Positions 33,988 to 42,659 are shown, counted from the first letter of the stretch. The stretch is DNA of 51,984 nt from MGML01 sp964493985 (GCA_964493985.1 CAZBQL010000008.1:1-51984); one strand, 5' to 3'. Program-made: numbers and translations. Notes: generated by a model from the sequence alone, not told the origin.

Positions 33988-34017
33988 AGTCTATCATAGC
34001 GCCTGCGAGTATGTCAA
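33988..34017 (-). promoter_or_regulatory. Main promoter of the ribosomal cluster
   Basis: Minus strand: TTGACA (34012-34017), 18-bp spacer, TAGACT (33988-33993) preceded by TGA (extended -10). Perfect -35. Start site expected near 33981, giving a leader of about 110 bases. Confidence 0.75.
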
Positions 34018-34056
34018 TATTTCGCTAATATTTTCTGAATCTAACCCGCCCACATT

Positions 34057-34065
34057 ATTATAGCA
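34057..34065 (-). promoter_or_regulatory. Second, upstream extended -10 promoter for the ribosomal cluster
   Basis: Minus strand TGC followed by a perfect TATAAT (34057-34062, extension 34063-34065). The -35 region is weak (CCCACA at 17 bp), but a full extended -10 can suffice. Tandem promoters are common for ribosomal operons. Confidence 0.5.
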
Positions 34066-34193
34066 TGTTTTTACCGGTCTGTGGGGGTGTTAAATTACAG
34101 TCTTTTATCCTGTCGACGATGAACATTAATCTTTTCCTTTTATTAAACAGGACAAAAGTCATACATACATTAGCGGATTGTATTGTAGAAAAA

Positions 34194-34880
34194 CTATGTC
34201 CTAATATCCATCACGATTCGCCCGTCACGGATTTCCACTATCCTGTCTGTTTGCTCTGCAATCCGCCGGTCATGGGTTACTATGACAAAGGTGGTTCCAT
34301 ACTTCTCGTTAATTTCACGGAAAATCCTATATATGGACTCAGTATTATCTGAATCTAAATTGCCACTCGGCTCATCAGCGAGTACCAGTTTAGGGTTGTT
34401 GAGCAGAGCCCGGATTATTGCTGTCCGCTGCTGCTGGCCGCCGGACATCCTCGTAGCCAGGTTATTCTTCACCCCGGAAATCCCCAACAGTTCGAACAGT
34501 TCATCTACTCTGTTCAACATTTCGGCAGACAGCGTTTTATTGCTGATCCAATACGGCATAAGAACATTTTCCATCGCCGTAAATTCCGGCAGTAGAAAAT
34601 GAAACTGAAACACAAATCCTATAATCTGATTCCGCAGTTCTGAAAGTTTGTCCTTCGTCATCTCGACTGTATTCTGGTTATCAATAATCACCTGTCCAGC
34701 AGTAGGGCGGTCGAGGGTACCCATGATATTAAGGAGTGTTGTTTTTCCACTGCCGGATTGCCCTACTATCGAGTTAAAGGAACCAGCTTCAAAAGCAAGC
34801 TCTATACCATACAGTACCTGCGTATCAATGGCACCCCGATATATCTTATCTACCTGATGGAGCTCAATAATGTTTCCCAT
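34194..34880 (-). CDS. ABC transporter ATP-binding protein (MacB/LolD type)
   Basis: A 228-residue ATPase. Walker A GQSGSGKTTLLNIM near 38, signature MSGGQQQRTAIIRAL near 145, Walker B LVLADEPSGNLDSDN and H-loop His in VTHDRRIAEQ are all intact. The sequence (IELHQVDKIYRG...) is of the LolD/MacB/FtsE class that pairs with FtsX-like permeases for lipoprotein or peptide movement by mechanotransmission. It directly follows the permease gene with no gap. Confidence 0.93.
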   Translation of the reverse strand: MGNIIELHQVDKIYRGAIDTQVLYGIELAFEAGSFNSIVGQSGSGKTTLLNIMGTLDRPTAGQVIIDNQNTVEMTKDKLSELRNQIIGFVFQFHFLLPEFTAMENVLMPYWISNKTLSAEMLNRVDELFELLGISGVKNNLATRMSGGQQQRTAIIRALLNNPKLVLADEPSGNLDSDNTESIYRIFREINEKYGTTFVIVTHDRRIAEQTDRIVEIRDGRIVMDIRT

Positions 34881-36032
34881 CTACCCCTCGCGAATCACGT
34901 CTATCGGATTAAGGCGTAACGATCTTCTTGCCGGAACCAGTGCAGCAATGACCGATGCAAGAATAGCGATTCCCCATGACAGTATGATAAACCATGGATC
35001 AATATAGAGATCAATCAATGCCGGAGAACCTGACTGAGATGTCCCGGCGTTAAACCCGTAAAGAAGACCAAGTCCTAGAATCACTCCTATAACCGAACCG
35101 ATCAACCCTATAATAAGGCCTTCGAAAATAAATATCAGGCTGGCTGAACGATCTTTAATACCCATCGCCTTGAGTATTCCCAACTGGCGTGATTTCTGAA
35201 ATACGGTGATTGCCAGAATGGCTGATATGGCAATCACTACTGAAACGACTATGAATATCTGGATCATAAGACTTGAGATACTCTGCCCCTGGAGACCGCT
35301 CAGAAGCTGCTCATTTTCATCCTTCCAGTTTGAAACCTTGAGTGCAGGATTATCCAGCATGGTCGTGATACTCGCAGCCAGAGAATCTGCTTTAAAGTAA
35401 TCCGTTACCCCTATTTCAATATCAGTTACAGCATCGCCGTATCCAAAAAGATTCTGTGTCGTTTCAATATCCGTAATAATCCAGGACCTGTTCAACTGTT
35501 GCACGCCGAGATCGAAAAAGCCCGTGATGAGATAGGTTGCTGTTTTATCACCCGGTACTGAAATCTCCAATTTATTTCCGAGATTATATTCGTACTCCTC
35601 TTGTAACTCTTTACCAATTATGACTTCGTTATGTCCGTTTGCCATTTCTCCAGAATAGAGAGAATCCGTGAATCGATAGATATCATCAGCATTCGAATCC
35701 ATACCTCGAAGGAGTACCGGAGAGGTTTTTATCCCTTTCTGAACGAAGGCATTACCGCTTGCCGACACGGAAACAACCTTCACCATCTCTGTATCACCAA
35801 TCATTTCCACCGGACCTGACCAGTCGGCTATACGTACATCATCTGTAGCCGAGGATATCGTGATCTGTGGCTGATTGCCGATTGTCCTGTTAATTATCGT
35901 AAGTTGAAGGCTGTTTATTAACAAGCCAACGAATATCTGGGCGGCAACCGCTATACTAATACCGGTGATTATAAGGATAGTCTGTCCACGCCCTGCTTTG
36001 AGGAAACGGACGGCCAATCTAAACGGAAGCAT
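34881..36032 (-). CDS. FtsX-like ABC permease (MacB/LolC type)
   Basis: A 383-residue permease with the MacB topology: one N-terminal membrane helix (TILIITGISIAVAAQIFVGL), a large external domain (about 55-245) and three C-terminal helices (IQIFIVVSVVIAISAILAI, LIFIFEGLIIGLIGSVIGVI, FIILSWGIAILASVIAALVP), ending with the PARRSLRLNPIDVIREG motif. I start at ATG 36032 because GGAGG lies five bases upstream; the frame opens earlier, but this start overlaps the B12-binding gene by only 14 bases. Works with the adjacent ATPase. Confidence 0.92.
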   Translation of the reverse strand: MLPFRLAVRFLKAGRGQTILIITGISIAVAAQIFVGLLINSLQLTIINRTIGNQPQITISSATDDVRIADWSGPVEMIGDTEMVKVVSVSASGNAFVQKGIKTSPVLLRGMDSNADDIYRFTDSLYSGEMANGHNEVIIGKELQEEYEYNLGNKLEISVPGDKTATYLITGFFDLGVQQLNRSWIITDIETTQNLFGYGDAVTDIEIGVTDYFKADSLAASITTMLDNPALKVSNWKDENEQLLSGLQGQSISSLMIQIFIVVSVVIAISAILAITVFQKSRQLGILKAMGIKDRSASLIFIFEGLIIGLIGSVIGVILGLGLLYGFNAGTSQSGSPALIDLYIDPWFIILSWGIAILASVIAALVPARRSLRLNPIDVIREG

Positions 36033-36687
36033 CTGATCCTCCAGCCGCCAATTTTTGGATATCATCGAAGGTGTCGAGAATCATATCCGCATTCATTTTC
36101 TGGCAGGTTGTCGGATTATGTTTGCATGCCTGCCCTCCCAGTATCACTTCGAAATCCAGGGTATTTTTCAAATCCAGAATTTTACCTACCGCTTTCGCTG
36201 TAACGATTAAGTTAAAAACGTTAGTGATACTGATGGCAACATACTCCGGTTTAAAATGAGTTATCGCCTCGATTATTTCACTTCCCGGTGTGCTTGCCCC
36301 TATAAAGGTTACATCGAAGCCGTTTAGAAGGAAGAAATCAGCGACCATTCTGGCACCGATTTCATGCGCTTCATCAGGAGGACAGAGAACAACTACTTTC
36401 CCTTTTCTAGTGGACAGATATTTCTCATCTCTTTCCCTTAGCACAAGCGGATAACAGCATTCGATAATCGTTCGTACTATGGATGTCCTGATGTGTTCCT
36501 GCCAGATACATATCTCTTCATCCCTGGAACGACAGAACTTTTCTCTTAAAGCCGGGGCAAGAATATCCTGGTAGAGTGTGACAACATCAAGCGTATGTTC
36601 CGAGAGTTTTGCCAGGCACAGGTTGACGCAACGTTCCTTATTACCCTCATCGAGTAATGAAAGAAATTCTCCATAGAAAGAATCCAT
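36019..36687 (-). CDS. Stand-alone cobalamin-binding domain protein
   Basis: A 222-residue protein with a helical cap (about 1-85) and a B12-binding Rossmann domain (about 92-215). The cobalamin-ligand loop reads PPDEAHEIGARM, i.e. E-x-H-x-x-G, the variant seen in CarH/LitR-type light- or B12-sensing regulators. The cap contains IWQEHIRTS, resembling the EH motif that contacts adenosylcobalamin in CarH. There is no HTH, so it is not a DNA-binding repressor by itself. AGGAGG precedes the ATG. It overlaps the ABC permease gene, so all three genes form one operon; sensing role is inferred. It could instead be a corrinoid carrier for a methyltransferase. Confidence 0.82.
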   Translation of the reverse strand: MDSFYGEFLSLLDEGNKERCVNLCLAKLSEHTLDVVTLYQDILAPALREKFCRSRDEEICIWQEHIRTSIVRTIIECCYPLVLRERDEKYLSTRKGKVVVLCPPDEAHEIGARMVADFFLLNGFDVTFIGASTPGSEIIEAITHFKPEYVAISITNVFNLIVTAKAVGKILDLKNTLDFEVILGGQACKHNPTTCQKMNADMILDTFDDIQKLAAGGSDASV

Positions 36688-36807
36688 ATTCCCTCCTAGA
36701 AACTAGAATACCAAAAAAGCAGTGATATTTACCAACATCATAGAGATCTTAGAGGAAAAAATCCGATAGGTATTACGCCGTCAGTATTCCGAAGAACATC
36801 ATTTATA

Positions 36808-36816
36808 GATTATACT
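36808..36816. promoter_or_regulatory. Overlapping divergent -10 elements
   Basis: Plus strand TATACT (36811-36816) is only 10 bases before the methyltransferase ATG at 36827, which has no ribosome-binding site, suggesting a nearly leaderless mRNA. On the minus strand the same place reads TATAAT (36808-36813) facing the B12-binding gene. Neither has a convincing -35. Confidence 0.35.
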
Positions 36817-36826
36817 TGTATATCGT

Positions 36827-37857
36827 ATGAATGAAGACGCTTATTTTAAGAAAGAATTGACTTTCAGGTATCACCGGCAGGAAATGCGATTCCGCGTATC
36901 GCAGGACCTTTTCAGCAGTTTCCAGGTAGATATCGGGACGCAGTTTCTGCTGAGAACATTAATTTCTGAATTCGGTACTGACAAATTTTCAAAGATACTC
37001 GATGCCGGATGCGGTTATGGAGTTATAGGATTGACGCTGAAGAAACTGAATAATGACTGTACTATCCACATGCTTGACAGGGATGCTCTAGCAGTCGAGT
37101 ATTCACGCCAGAACGCGGAACTGAACGGGATAAAAGGGGCGGAGATATACGGCAGCCTGGGATTCGACGATGTGACCGAAACCGACTTTAACATGATAAT
37201 ATCGAACATTCCGGGTAAAGCCGGAGAGCCGGTGATAACCAGTTTACTTCAGGATGGCACCGGTTACCTGAAAAACAACGGACTGGTCGCCATCGTGGTT
37301 ATTACACCTCTCGAAGAAACCGTAAAAAGCCTTCTGGAGAGTCTGGCTAATGTTGAAATCCTGCTTTATAAAAAAAGGAGCGGTCACGCCGTGTTCTTTT
37401 ACAGGTTCATCGAAAATACCGGTGAACCTGTAAAACCTGTTACCGGCGGATTCGAGAGGGGAATCTACTGGCAGAACAGTACAGAGGTGTTGTTCCATAA
37501 CCTGCGTTACCGGATGAACACCGCATACGACTTACCCGAACCCGAGTCGCCCGGTCACAGGAGCGAACTCCTGATCGAAGCCATCAGCGGACTAAAGGAT
37601 CCTGCTCCGGACAACATACTGCTTTNNNNNNNNNNNNNNNNNNNNNNNNNNNNNNNNNNNNNNNNNNNNNNNNNNNNNNNNNNNNNNNNNNNNNNNNNNN
37701 NNNNNNNNNNNNNNNNNNNNNNNNNAAAGCCCTGCTCTCGGCCAGTTCAACCGCAATAACCCGGATCATAACCGCTCTGCAAAACCAGAACAGTTTTATC
37801 GTAAGAAAGAGAGAAAAACACCGGGGGAACAGTCTGTTGGTCCTCGAGCGGAGATAA
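36827..37857 (+). CDS. Two-domain class I SAM methyltransferase, interrupted by assembly gap
   Basis: A SAM-dependent methyltransferase of the RsmC/RlmG-like small-domain class. Motif I is ILDAGCGYGVIGLTL (about residue 60) and motif IV SNIPGKAGEP, in place of the usual NPPF. The frame before the gap is open to 37625. After the gap, another frame from 37726 (ALLSASSTAITRIITALQ...) to TAA at 37857 reads as the natural C-terminal end of such proteins. The 100-N placeholder does not keep frame: the true gap must be 2 mod 3 in length, and by comparison with two-domain relatives it is probably near 300 bases. A naive call ends wrongly at 37759. Substrate RNA is unknown. Confidence 0.8.
37626..37725. 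other. Assembly gap of 100 N inside a methyltransferase gene
   Basis: One hundred N. The flanks read GCTTT before and AAAGC after. Direct joining of the flanks would create an in-frame TAA, so real sequence is missing. Confidence 0.95.
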
Positions 37858-37863
37858 TCTGAC

Positions 37864-38721
37864 TCATATCTTCTTAGCCACAACAGCCAGCCAGTCGCCG
37901 CCTTCTTCGTAAGGAGTGCCGTCCAGGTCGTTCCATATCTGCAGGATGGAGAAGCCTGCTTTCTCAAGCACATTCTTTATCGTGCGGAGTGAATAATCGC
38001 GGAACCAGTTACGGTATATCCTCACTTCGTACTCATCTACAATTATATACTGGTCGAGCCAGACATCATCCTCGGGATAATCGAATCCTTCTTCGAGGAA
38101 CAGGTGTTTACCAGGTCGCCAGAACCCGCCATCGAACAGGTACCACCGGTTAGCCGCACCTTCCTTGTTCCTCAACTCCCTGGTAGTGACGTCGAAAATA
38201 AACAGGCCTTCCGGTCTCAAGGCTTTATGCACCAGCGTGAGAAACGCCTCCCGCTTTTTATCCGAAAATGTGTTCAATTCGCCGTATATCTGCATTACGG
38301 CATCATACTCGCTTGAAAAGTCGATGTCGAAAAAGTCGGTAAGACGGTAATCGATATCCAGGTCATTTTCCACGGCGAATTTGATCGCGTATTCAATCGA
38401 CCTGCGGGATATATCGACGCCGGTAACCTTCAGTCCTTTCCGGCAAAGATGGCTGGCATACAGTCCCGGTCCGCATCCAAGGTCCAGGACCCGGTCGTCT
38501 TCCTTCAGGATACCGGTGAATGCCAGGTGTTCAACCTGGGCTTCAATAGCTTCAGTCTTTCTGCTGGCTGCTTCGTGTTCCTGGCTGAGATGTGCCTGCA
38601 GCATACCTATCGATATATGGTCGTCATCCCAGAATTTCTCCTCGCCCGGTTCGAAGAGGGGAGGTTTTCCGGAATATTCTCGTACCGTCTTTAAAACTTC
38701 TTCAATATTAATAATAGTCAC
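37864..38721 (-). CDS. Class I SAM-dependent methyltransferase
   Basis: About 285 residues. The N-terminal SGKPPLFEPGEEKFWDDDHI segment and later MLQAHLSQEHEAASRK recur in a family of small-molecule methyltransferases. Motif I is VLDLGCGPGLYASHL; motif II has VTGVDIS. The open frame reaches 38832, but residues there look non-homologous. The likely start is near 38712-38721: GTG at 38721, or ATT at 38712, which has GGGAG eight bases upstream. It converges with the preceding methyltransferase, only six bases apart. Substrate unknown. Confidence 0.85.
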   Translation of the reverse strand: MTIINIEEVLKTVREYSGKPPLFEPGEEKFWDDDHISIGMLQAHLSQEHEAASRKTEAIEAQVEHLAFTGILKEDDRVLDLGCGPGLYASHLCRKGLKVTGVDISRRSIEYAIKFAVENDLDIDYRLTDFFDIDFSSEYDAVMQIYGELNTFSDKKREAFLTLVHKALRPEGLFIFDVTTRELRNKEGAANRWYLFDGGFWRPGKHLFLEEGFDYPEDDVWLDQYIIVDEYEVRIYRNWFRDYSLRTIKNVLEKAGFSILQIWNDLDGTPYEEGGDWLAVVAKKI

Positions 38722-38827
38722 TCCCGTATATATTATCGGCGGATAAGACAACCCGCATAGTATGAACAGGTTTCTTGCGATTGTCAACCTTTTACCTGTG
38801 ATAAAGCAGCTCAGCACACTCAAAAGC

Positions 38828-38856
38828 TTCACATTACGCTCAATTTATGGTATAAT
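38828..38856 (+). promoter_or_regulatory. gyrB promoter
   Basis: TTCACA (38828-38833), 17-bp spacer, perfect TATAAT (38851-38856). Five of six and six of six to consensus. Start near 38863, leading to a 5' untranslated leader of about 140 bases. The leader may hold a control element, but I see no clear hairpin or riboswitch in it. Confidence 0.85.
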
Positions 38857-39003
38857 ATAGTTCAATGGTAACTTATAAAACCGCATATACCAACGGTTGC
38901 CTTTCAGATCCGGTATCACACACTTTATCGTCTCTAAAATATCTACGTTGTGTCTATTTGTCTGGTCAATTTTCAGGTACTATATAAGGAGTAACGCACG
39001 CCT

Positions 39004-40950
39004 ATGGTCGAAAAAACTATGAATAAAACTGAAGATACTAAGACCAAAAAGGGTTCTAAAAAATATTCAGCGCAGGAAATCCATGTACTGGGCGGTCGGG
39101 AAGCGGTACGTAAGAGACCAGGTATGTATATCGGCAGCACCGATGTTAACGGTCTTCATCACCTGGTATATGAAATCGTTTATAACAGCATAGATGAAGC
39201 CATGGCCGGTTTCTGCGATAAGATACTCATCACCATACAGCCGGATAACTCTATCAAGGTTGAGGACAACGGCCGCGGTATCCCGGTTGAAGAGCATCCT
39301 ACCACAAAGCTATCCGCCCTGGAAACCGTAATGACGGTTCTCCATGCCGGCGCTAAATTCGGCGGCAAGACCTACCAGGTATCCGGCGGCCTTCACGGTG
39401 TCGGCGCTTCGGTTGTCAACGCCCTGTCAGCCTGGTGCAAGGTAATTGTCAAGCAGGAAGGGAAACGGTACGAGCAGGAATACATACGAGGTATTCCACA
39501 GGGAAAGGTTACGGAAACAGGCGAAGCCGAGGGCTCAGGCCTTACCACCATATTTCTTGCCGATGATGAAATATTCGGTACTGTAAATTACAACTTCAAC
39601 ACTCTTGCCGATAGATTCCGTGAAATGGCCTACCTGAACAAGGGACTGGAAATCAAAGTTATCGACGAAAGAACGGATGACGAGAGGACCTTCTACTTCG
39701 AGGGTGGTATCAGCAGTTTCGTTCGTCAATTAAACCGGGGCAGGGACGTGCGAATGAAGCAGCCCATATATATCAACAAGTCTGTGAACAGTACGATGGT
39801 AGAAGCTTCTCTCCAGTATAATGATGGTTTTAATGAGACTGTTTTAAGTTTCGCCAACTGTGTTAATACTGCTGATGGCGGCAGCCATCTTACCGGTTTC
39901 CGAACGGCCTTAACCCGTGTTCTCAACGATGTCGCGCATAAAGGCAAGTTTCTCAAAGATGACGATCCGAACCTCACCGGTGAGGATGTGAGAGAGGGAC
40001 TGGCAGCGGTTATCAGTGTAAAGCTGTCAGAACCACAGTTCGAGGGCCAGACAAAAGGCAAGCTAGGTAACCCCGAAACAAAAGGAATTGTAGAAAGCGT
40101 GGTCGGCGAGGGTCTGTCACTCTTCTTCGAAGAACACCCGGATGACGTTAAGCGGATAATGGAAAAGGTTATACTTGCCGCCAAGGCAAGGGAAGCCGCA
40201 AGAAAGGCCCGCGACCTGATAGTAAAGAAGACCAGCCTGCTTTCCGCTACCCTGCCCGGCAAACTTGCGGAATGCTCCGAGAAAGATCCCTCACACTGCG
40301 AGCTTTACCTGGTAGAGGGTGATTCCGCCGGCGGTTCCGCCAAGCAGGGCAGGAATCCGCGGTTCCAAGCGATCCTCCCTCTCCGTGGTAAAATCCTGAA
40401 CGTAGAAAAAGCTCCGTCCGACAAGATGCTGGCACATGCGGAAATCCGGGCTATCATTACCGCCCTGGGAGCCGGGATAGACGACGAACTGGACCTTGCG
40501 CGACTTCGCTATCACCGGGTAATACTGATGACGGACGCCGATGTCGACGGTTCCCATATCAGGACACTGTTACTCACCTTTTTCTTCCGGCACATGGCCG
40601 AATTGATCCAAAACGAACACCTGTATATCGCGCAGCCGCCGTTGTTCCGCGTGAAACACGGTAAAACGGAAAAATGGGTATACTCGGAACAGGAAAGGGA
40701 CGAAGCACTGAAGGAACTCAAGGGCGCCAAGAATATCGATATACAGCGTTACAAGGGCCTTGGCGAAATGAGTGCCGAGCAGCTCTGGGAGACAACGATG
40801 AACCCGGCGACCCGGACACTTCTTACAGTCAATATAGACGACGCGGTCGACGCAGACCACATATTCCATACATTGATGGGGGAAGAAGTGCCACCGCGTA
40901 AAGCATTCATCCAGGCGCGTGCCAAAAGTGTCCAGAACCTTGATATCTAG
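39004..40950 (+). CDS. gyrB: DNA gyrase subunit B
   Basis: A 648-residue ATPase subunit of gyrase (negative supercoiling). The GHKL site is intact: YNSIDEAMAGFCDKI, VEDNGRGIPVEEHP and SGGLHGVGASVVNALS. TOPRIM motifs are YLVEGDSAGGSAKQGRNPRF and the metal site MTDADVDGSHIRTLLLTFF. It ends DI after the QLWETTMNPATRTLL tail. Start chosen at ATG 39004 with AAGGAG 12 bases upstream; an ATG at 39019 is also possible. It is transcribed alone, with its own promoter and terminator; gyrA is not in the window. Confidence 0.98.
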   Translation: MVEKTMNKTEDTKTKKGSKKYSAQEIHVLGGREAVRKRPGMYIGSTDVNGLHHLVYEIVYNSIDEAMAGFCDKILITIQPDNSIKVEDNGRGIPVEEHPTTKLSALETVMTVLHAGAKFGGKTYQVSGGLHGVGASVVNALSAWCKVIVKQEGKRYEQEYIRGIPQGKVTETGEAEGSGLTTIFLADDEIFGTVNYNFNTLADRFREMAYLNKGLEIKVIDERTDDERTFYFEGGISSFVRQLNRGRDVRMKQPIYINKSVNSTMVEASLQYNDGFNETVLSFANCVNTADGGSHLTGFRTALTRVLNDVAHKGKFLKDDDPNLTGEDVREGLAAVISVKLSEPQFEGQTKGKLGNPETKGIVESVVGEGLSLFFEEHPDDVKRIMEKVILAAKAREAARKARDLIVKKTSLLSATLPGKLAECSEKDPSHCELYLVEGDSAGGSAKQGRNPRFQAILPLRGKILNVEKAPSDKMLAHAEIRAIITALGAGIDDELDLARLRYHRVILMTDADVDGSHIRTLLLTFFFRHMAELIQNEHLYIAQPPLFRVKHGKTEKWVYSEQERDEALKELKGAKNIDIQRYKGLGEMSAEQLWETTMNPATRTLLTVNIDDAVDADHIFHTLMGEEVPPRKAFIQARAKSVQNLDI

Positions 40951-41083
40951 CAGTTACAAGATCAATTTATAAAATACGGAAATCAAAAGAGGGATGGATA
41001 TGACGGCGACATATCATGACAGACAAAGAACAACATCCCGCAGGATTTCCGGCTAGGCATAAATCTGAATAAGCTGATACAGC

Positions 41084-41110
41084 GCCGTTCCTTCGGGAGC
41101 GGCTTTACAT
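41084..41110 (+). terminator. gyrB terminator
   Basis: Eight-bp stem GCCGTTCC (41084-41091) with GGAGCGGC (41096-41103), including one U-G pair, closed by a very stable TTCG loop, then TTTACATTTTT. It lies between gyrB and the next methyltransferase gene. Confidence 0.85.
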
Positions 41111-41138
41111 TTTTCAAACAATAAAGGAGCTAAAAACA

Positions 41139-41885
41139 ATGGAATTCTTCGAATTGATGGATATATCACATAAATACCTGGAGATACTGAACCCGTCGTC
41201 ACGCGAGAAAATACTCGCGGTCGGCGACGTGCTGAACCTTAACGCCGACAGCCGCGTGATCGATTTCGGCTGCGGCAAGGGTGAACTGCTGGCACTCTGG
41301 GCAGAAAAATTCGGAATATCGGGCACAGGCGTAGATATCAGTGAACAGTTCTGCGAAACGGCGAGAAACAAGATAACAGGAAGAAATCTTGATAACCGTA
41401 TAAATATCGTACACGCAAACGGAGCGGAATATACTACCGAGGATCAGAATTACGATGCGGGTTTGTGCATCGGCGCCACCTTTATCTGGGGTAGTTTCAG
41501 GGAGACCATCCAGGCCTTGAGGAAACATGTTAAACCCGGAGGAGAGATAGTCATCGGTGAGGTTTACTGGCTGAAGAATGATATCCTACAGGAGTATCTC
41601 CACGGTTCGGCACCGCCCGGTACCCTGTACGAACATGAGATTCTCCAGGTTTCAAACGAAGAGGGGTATGATATCGAGTACATGGTCAGAGCAAGTCTCG
41701 ATGACTGGGACAGGTACAATGCAGGGAACTGGCGTGGGATGGTGCGATGGATAAATGATAATCCAGAGCATCCCGAGCGACAGGATGTCATCGACCGCCT
41801 TCGAAAAAACCAGGACGATTACCTGCGGTACGAACGCGAATATCTCGGCTGGGCTATCTATGTGCTGAGTCCGATGATGTACTAA
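41139..41885 (+). CDS. Class I SAM-dependent methyltransferase
   Basis: A 248-residue methyltransferase. Motif I is VIDFGCGKGELLALWAEK (about residue 40), motif II GTGVDISEQFCE and the acidic loop ANGAEY follow; KPGGEIVIGEVYW is motif VI-like. An AAGGAG sits about 10 bases upstream of the ATG. It follows the gyrB terminator, and no recognisable promoter lies in the short space, so it may need read-through. Closest in pattern to small-molecule methyltransferases; substrate not evident. Confidence 0.88.
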   Translation: MEFFELMDISHKYLEILNPSSREKILAVGDVLNLNADSRVIDFGCGKGELLALWAEKFGISGTGVDISEQFCETARNKITGRNLDNRINIVHANGAEYTTEDQNYDAGLCIGATFIWGSFRETIQALRKHVKPGGEIVIGEVYWLKNDILQEYLHGSAPPGTLYEHEILQVSNEEGYDIEYMVRASLDDWDRYNAGNWRGMVRWINDNPEHPERQDVIDRLRKNQDDYLRYEREYLGWAIYVLSPMMY

Positions 41886-41907
41886 CCCGGTTTCTTATAC
41901 AAAAAAG

Positions 41908-41945
41908 AGGAGACGCAAGGACAATCCTTGCGTCTCCTTATATAT
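41908..41945. terminator. Bidirectional-looking terminator after the methyltransferase
   Basis: Perfect 14-bp stem (41908-41921 with 41925-41938) and 3-nt loop, 22 bases after the methyltransferase stop. Read on the plus strand it is followed by TATATATA; read on the minus strand it is followed by CTTTTTT. Confidence 0.88.
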
Positions 41946-42033
41946 AAAGGTAGTTCCGCTTTTTTCACGCCACCGGTTATGGGGTACCTCATTTCAAAGC
42001 TTGTTCGTATTAATTCAGAGAAGAAGGTATCAT

Positions 42034-42062
42034 TTGACAAATTAGAATATTTGTTCTATCAT
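42034..42062 (+). promoter_or_regulatory. Promoter of the histidine-phosphatase-like gene
   Basis: Perfect TTGACA (42034-42039), 17-bp spacer, TATCAT (42057-42062). Start site near 42069 and leader of about 57 bases, ending in a G-rich ribosome-binding sequence (GGGGGGA) before the ATG at 42126. Confidence 0.85.
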
Positions 42063-42125
42063 TTATCAAATTTATACTGAAAACTCATCCGATTATCAAC
42101 CTAATCTCAAATCGGGGGGACTATT

Positions 42126-42659
42126 ATGATATACCTCGTCCGTCAGGGTGAAACCGATTGGAACTTATTCAAGAAGGCCAATGGCGTAACAGATACTTAT
42201 TTGAATCAAACAGGAATAGTCCAGGCAAAACTACAAGCCGAAAACTTGAGGAATGTTAATTTTGATGCGTGTTTTTGCAGTCCCCAGACACGGGCACACC
42301 AAACCTGCGAGATTATCTACAAAGGATCGATTGTGTTTGATGACAGGCTCGTTGAAATAGACTGTGGTGAATTTGAGGGTACAGAAGAAACTGCGGATGT
42401 CATGAAAATGCTTTGGCAAGCAATCATGAGTGGCGAGAAGGGTACGGAAAGTTGGAGAGATTTTATAAAACGAAACTGCGACTTTTGTGATATGGTTGCA
42501 CAAGACTTCAAAGAAAAAAATGTTTTAATCGTTACTCACGCTGGAAACGTACGGGTAATAGACTATTATTTCGGTGGCACGCCCAAGGACTATGATTTTA
42601 ATAAACCAACTGTAATAGAAAACGGTGGATTGCTTACATTTGAAAATTCAAAAATCTGA
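42126..42659 (+). CDS. Histidine phosphatase (phosphoglycerate mutase-like) protein lacking the catalytic His
   Basis: A 177-residue protein of the histidine phosphatase superfamily. The N-terminal motif should be RHGE; here it reads LVRQGETDWN, with Gln at the phospho-acceptor position. The second His is kept (VLIVTHAGNVRVI), as are CSPQTRAHQTCEII and EIDCGEFEG. Without the nucleophilic His it should not work by the usual mechanism, unless the change is a sequencing error (one base from His). Base composition is more AT-rich than neighbours, and it has its own strong promoter, suggesting acquisition from elsewhere. Confidence 0.8.
   Translation: MIYLVRQGETDWNLFKKANGVTDTYLNQTGIVQAKLQAENLRNVNFDACFCSPQTRAHQTCEIIYKGSIVFDDRLVEIDCGEFEGTEETADVMKMLWQAIMSGEKGTESWRDFIKRNCDFCDMVAQDFKEKNVLIVTHAGNVRVIDYYFGGTPKDYDFNKPTVIENGGLLTFENSKI

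Larger units (their letters stand above)
33872..34193. other. Control region upstream of the ribosomal cluster
   Basis: A 322-base interval without a gene. Read on the minus strand it holds an extended -10 promoter (34057-34065), a TTGACA promoter (33988-34017), then a leader of about 110 bases with a perfect 11-bp hairpin (33922-33952) before rpsL. The right-hand third (34070-34193) is the 3' flank of the ABC ATPase gene; I see no clear terminator or small gene there. Confidence 0.7.

Noticed and set aside
38863..39003. A riboswitch in the 140-base gyrB leader
   Set aside because: No paired core or known motif could be traced; the length alone is not evidence.
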